Shown piece by piece: positions 6,376 to 6,492 of a DNA stretch of 6,492 bases (the first letter of the stretch is position 1; every line of letters begins with the position of its first letter). The position numbers and the translations under genes were made by a program. The stretch is taken from positions 1 to 6,492 of the forward strand of contig URSI01000068.1 in assembly GCA_900550505.1 (NCBI GenBank), in the 5' to 3' direction. The notes below the pieces were generated by a model. That model saw only the letters and a list, made by a program, of their open reading frames with translations. It was not told where the DNA came from and searched no databases. This DNA is from an uncultured Eubacteriales bacterium (GTDB lineage: Bacteria > Bacillota > Clostridia > Oscillospirales > CAG-382).

Positions 6376-6492
6376 CAAATCGAACCATTCGGCCCCGCCG
6401 TGTACCCGGCTTGTCCGGCAGGGCGTACCGCCTTTCTTTGCAGGGGGGCCACCGAATCCGGGTTCCTTGGGGACCCCGGCGCTTTGATCCGG
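6376..6492. other. GC-rich stretch dense in inverted repeats, no convincing gene
   Basis: This stretch is clearly richer in G and C than the rest of the window, with five CCGG tetramers and a run of six G. Inverted repeats seen are GTACCC (6402-6407) with GGG-C-GTAC (6421-6428), containing CCGG/CCGG around CTTGT, and CCGGGTTCC (6458-6466), loop TTG, GGGACCC(C)GG (6470-6479). Open frames run off the window end on both strands: plus from ATG 6370 (41 codons, no ribosome binding site) and minus from the edge to a TAA at 6327-6325 (55 codons, no start visible). Neither has recognisable domains. A structured intergenic repeat, or the edge of a gene beyond the window, are both possible. Confidence 0.4.

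Noticed and set aside
5751..6492. Plus-strand frame continuing in phase with rpoC after its TAA, open to the window end (247 codons)
   Set aside because: Its codons align with those of the minus-strand ATPase gene, which lacks TTA, CTA and TCA. No ribosome binding site precedes any start in it, and the minus strand has a P-loop, promoter and Shine-Dalgarno. The openness of the flanks is attributed to chance and high GC.
1..6492. CRISPR arrays, tRNA or rRNA genes, insertion sequence ends, toxin-antitoxin or phage genes
   Set aside because: None of their characteristic patterns (regular direct repeats, cloverleaf, transposase motifs, terminal repeats with target duplication) was seen by eye on either strand.

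Overview
The window looks like chromosomal DNA from a member of the Bacillota, class Clostridia (Oscillospirales or Christensenellales-like). The basis is the Firmicutes-type wording of RpoB just after the rifampicin region (HYTHYGRM), the absence of the large lineage-specific inserts that E. coli carries in beta and beta', and the Clostridia-like wording of RpoC. The placement rests on recognised protein wording, not on a search, so it is firm at phylum level and tentative below that.

Positions 1-5750 (+ strand) are two housekeeping genes in operon order. First come the last 721 codons of rpoB (beta subunit; its start lies outside the window). After a 20-base gap with a clear ribosome binding site comes a complete rpoC (beta', 1187 aa). 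Together they form most of the RNA polymerase catalytic core: the catalytic Mg-binding NADFDGD loop, bridge helix, trigger loop and both zinc sites in RpoC, and the two active-site lysines in RpoB. A few normally near-invariant core positions in RpoC are changed.

Positions 5751-5849 are a short intergenic stretch. It has no good intrinsic terminator for rpoBC and a candidate hairpin terminator for the gene that converges on it. Positions 5850-6260 (- strand) encode a small stand-alone P-loop ATPase-like protein of unknown role (136 aa). It has its own well-formed promoter, a leader hairpin and a strong ribosome binding site. Positions 6355-6492 are noncoding as far as can be seen, GC-rich at the end and dense in inverted repeats.

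The most notable global feature is a sharp change of codon usage between the two halves. rpoB/rpoC favour ATA for Ile, TCG for Ser and ACG for Thr. The small ATPase gene uses no ATA in 15 Ile codons and prefers ATC, AGC and CTG. The usual str-operon genes (rpsL, rpsG, fusA) do not follow rpoC. Either a rearrangement or transfer placed a foreign gene downstream of rpoC, or the contig joins two genomes between about 5751 and 5850. No clearly new multi-gene system is visible; the small P-loop gene is the only uncharacterised protein-coding locus here.
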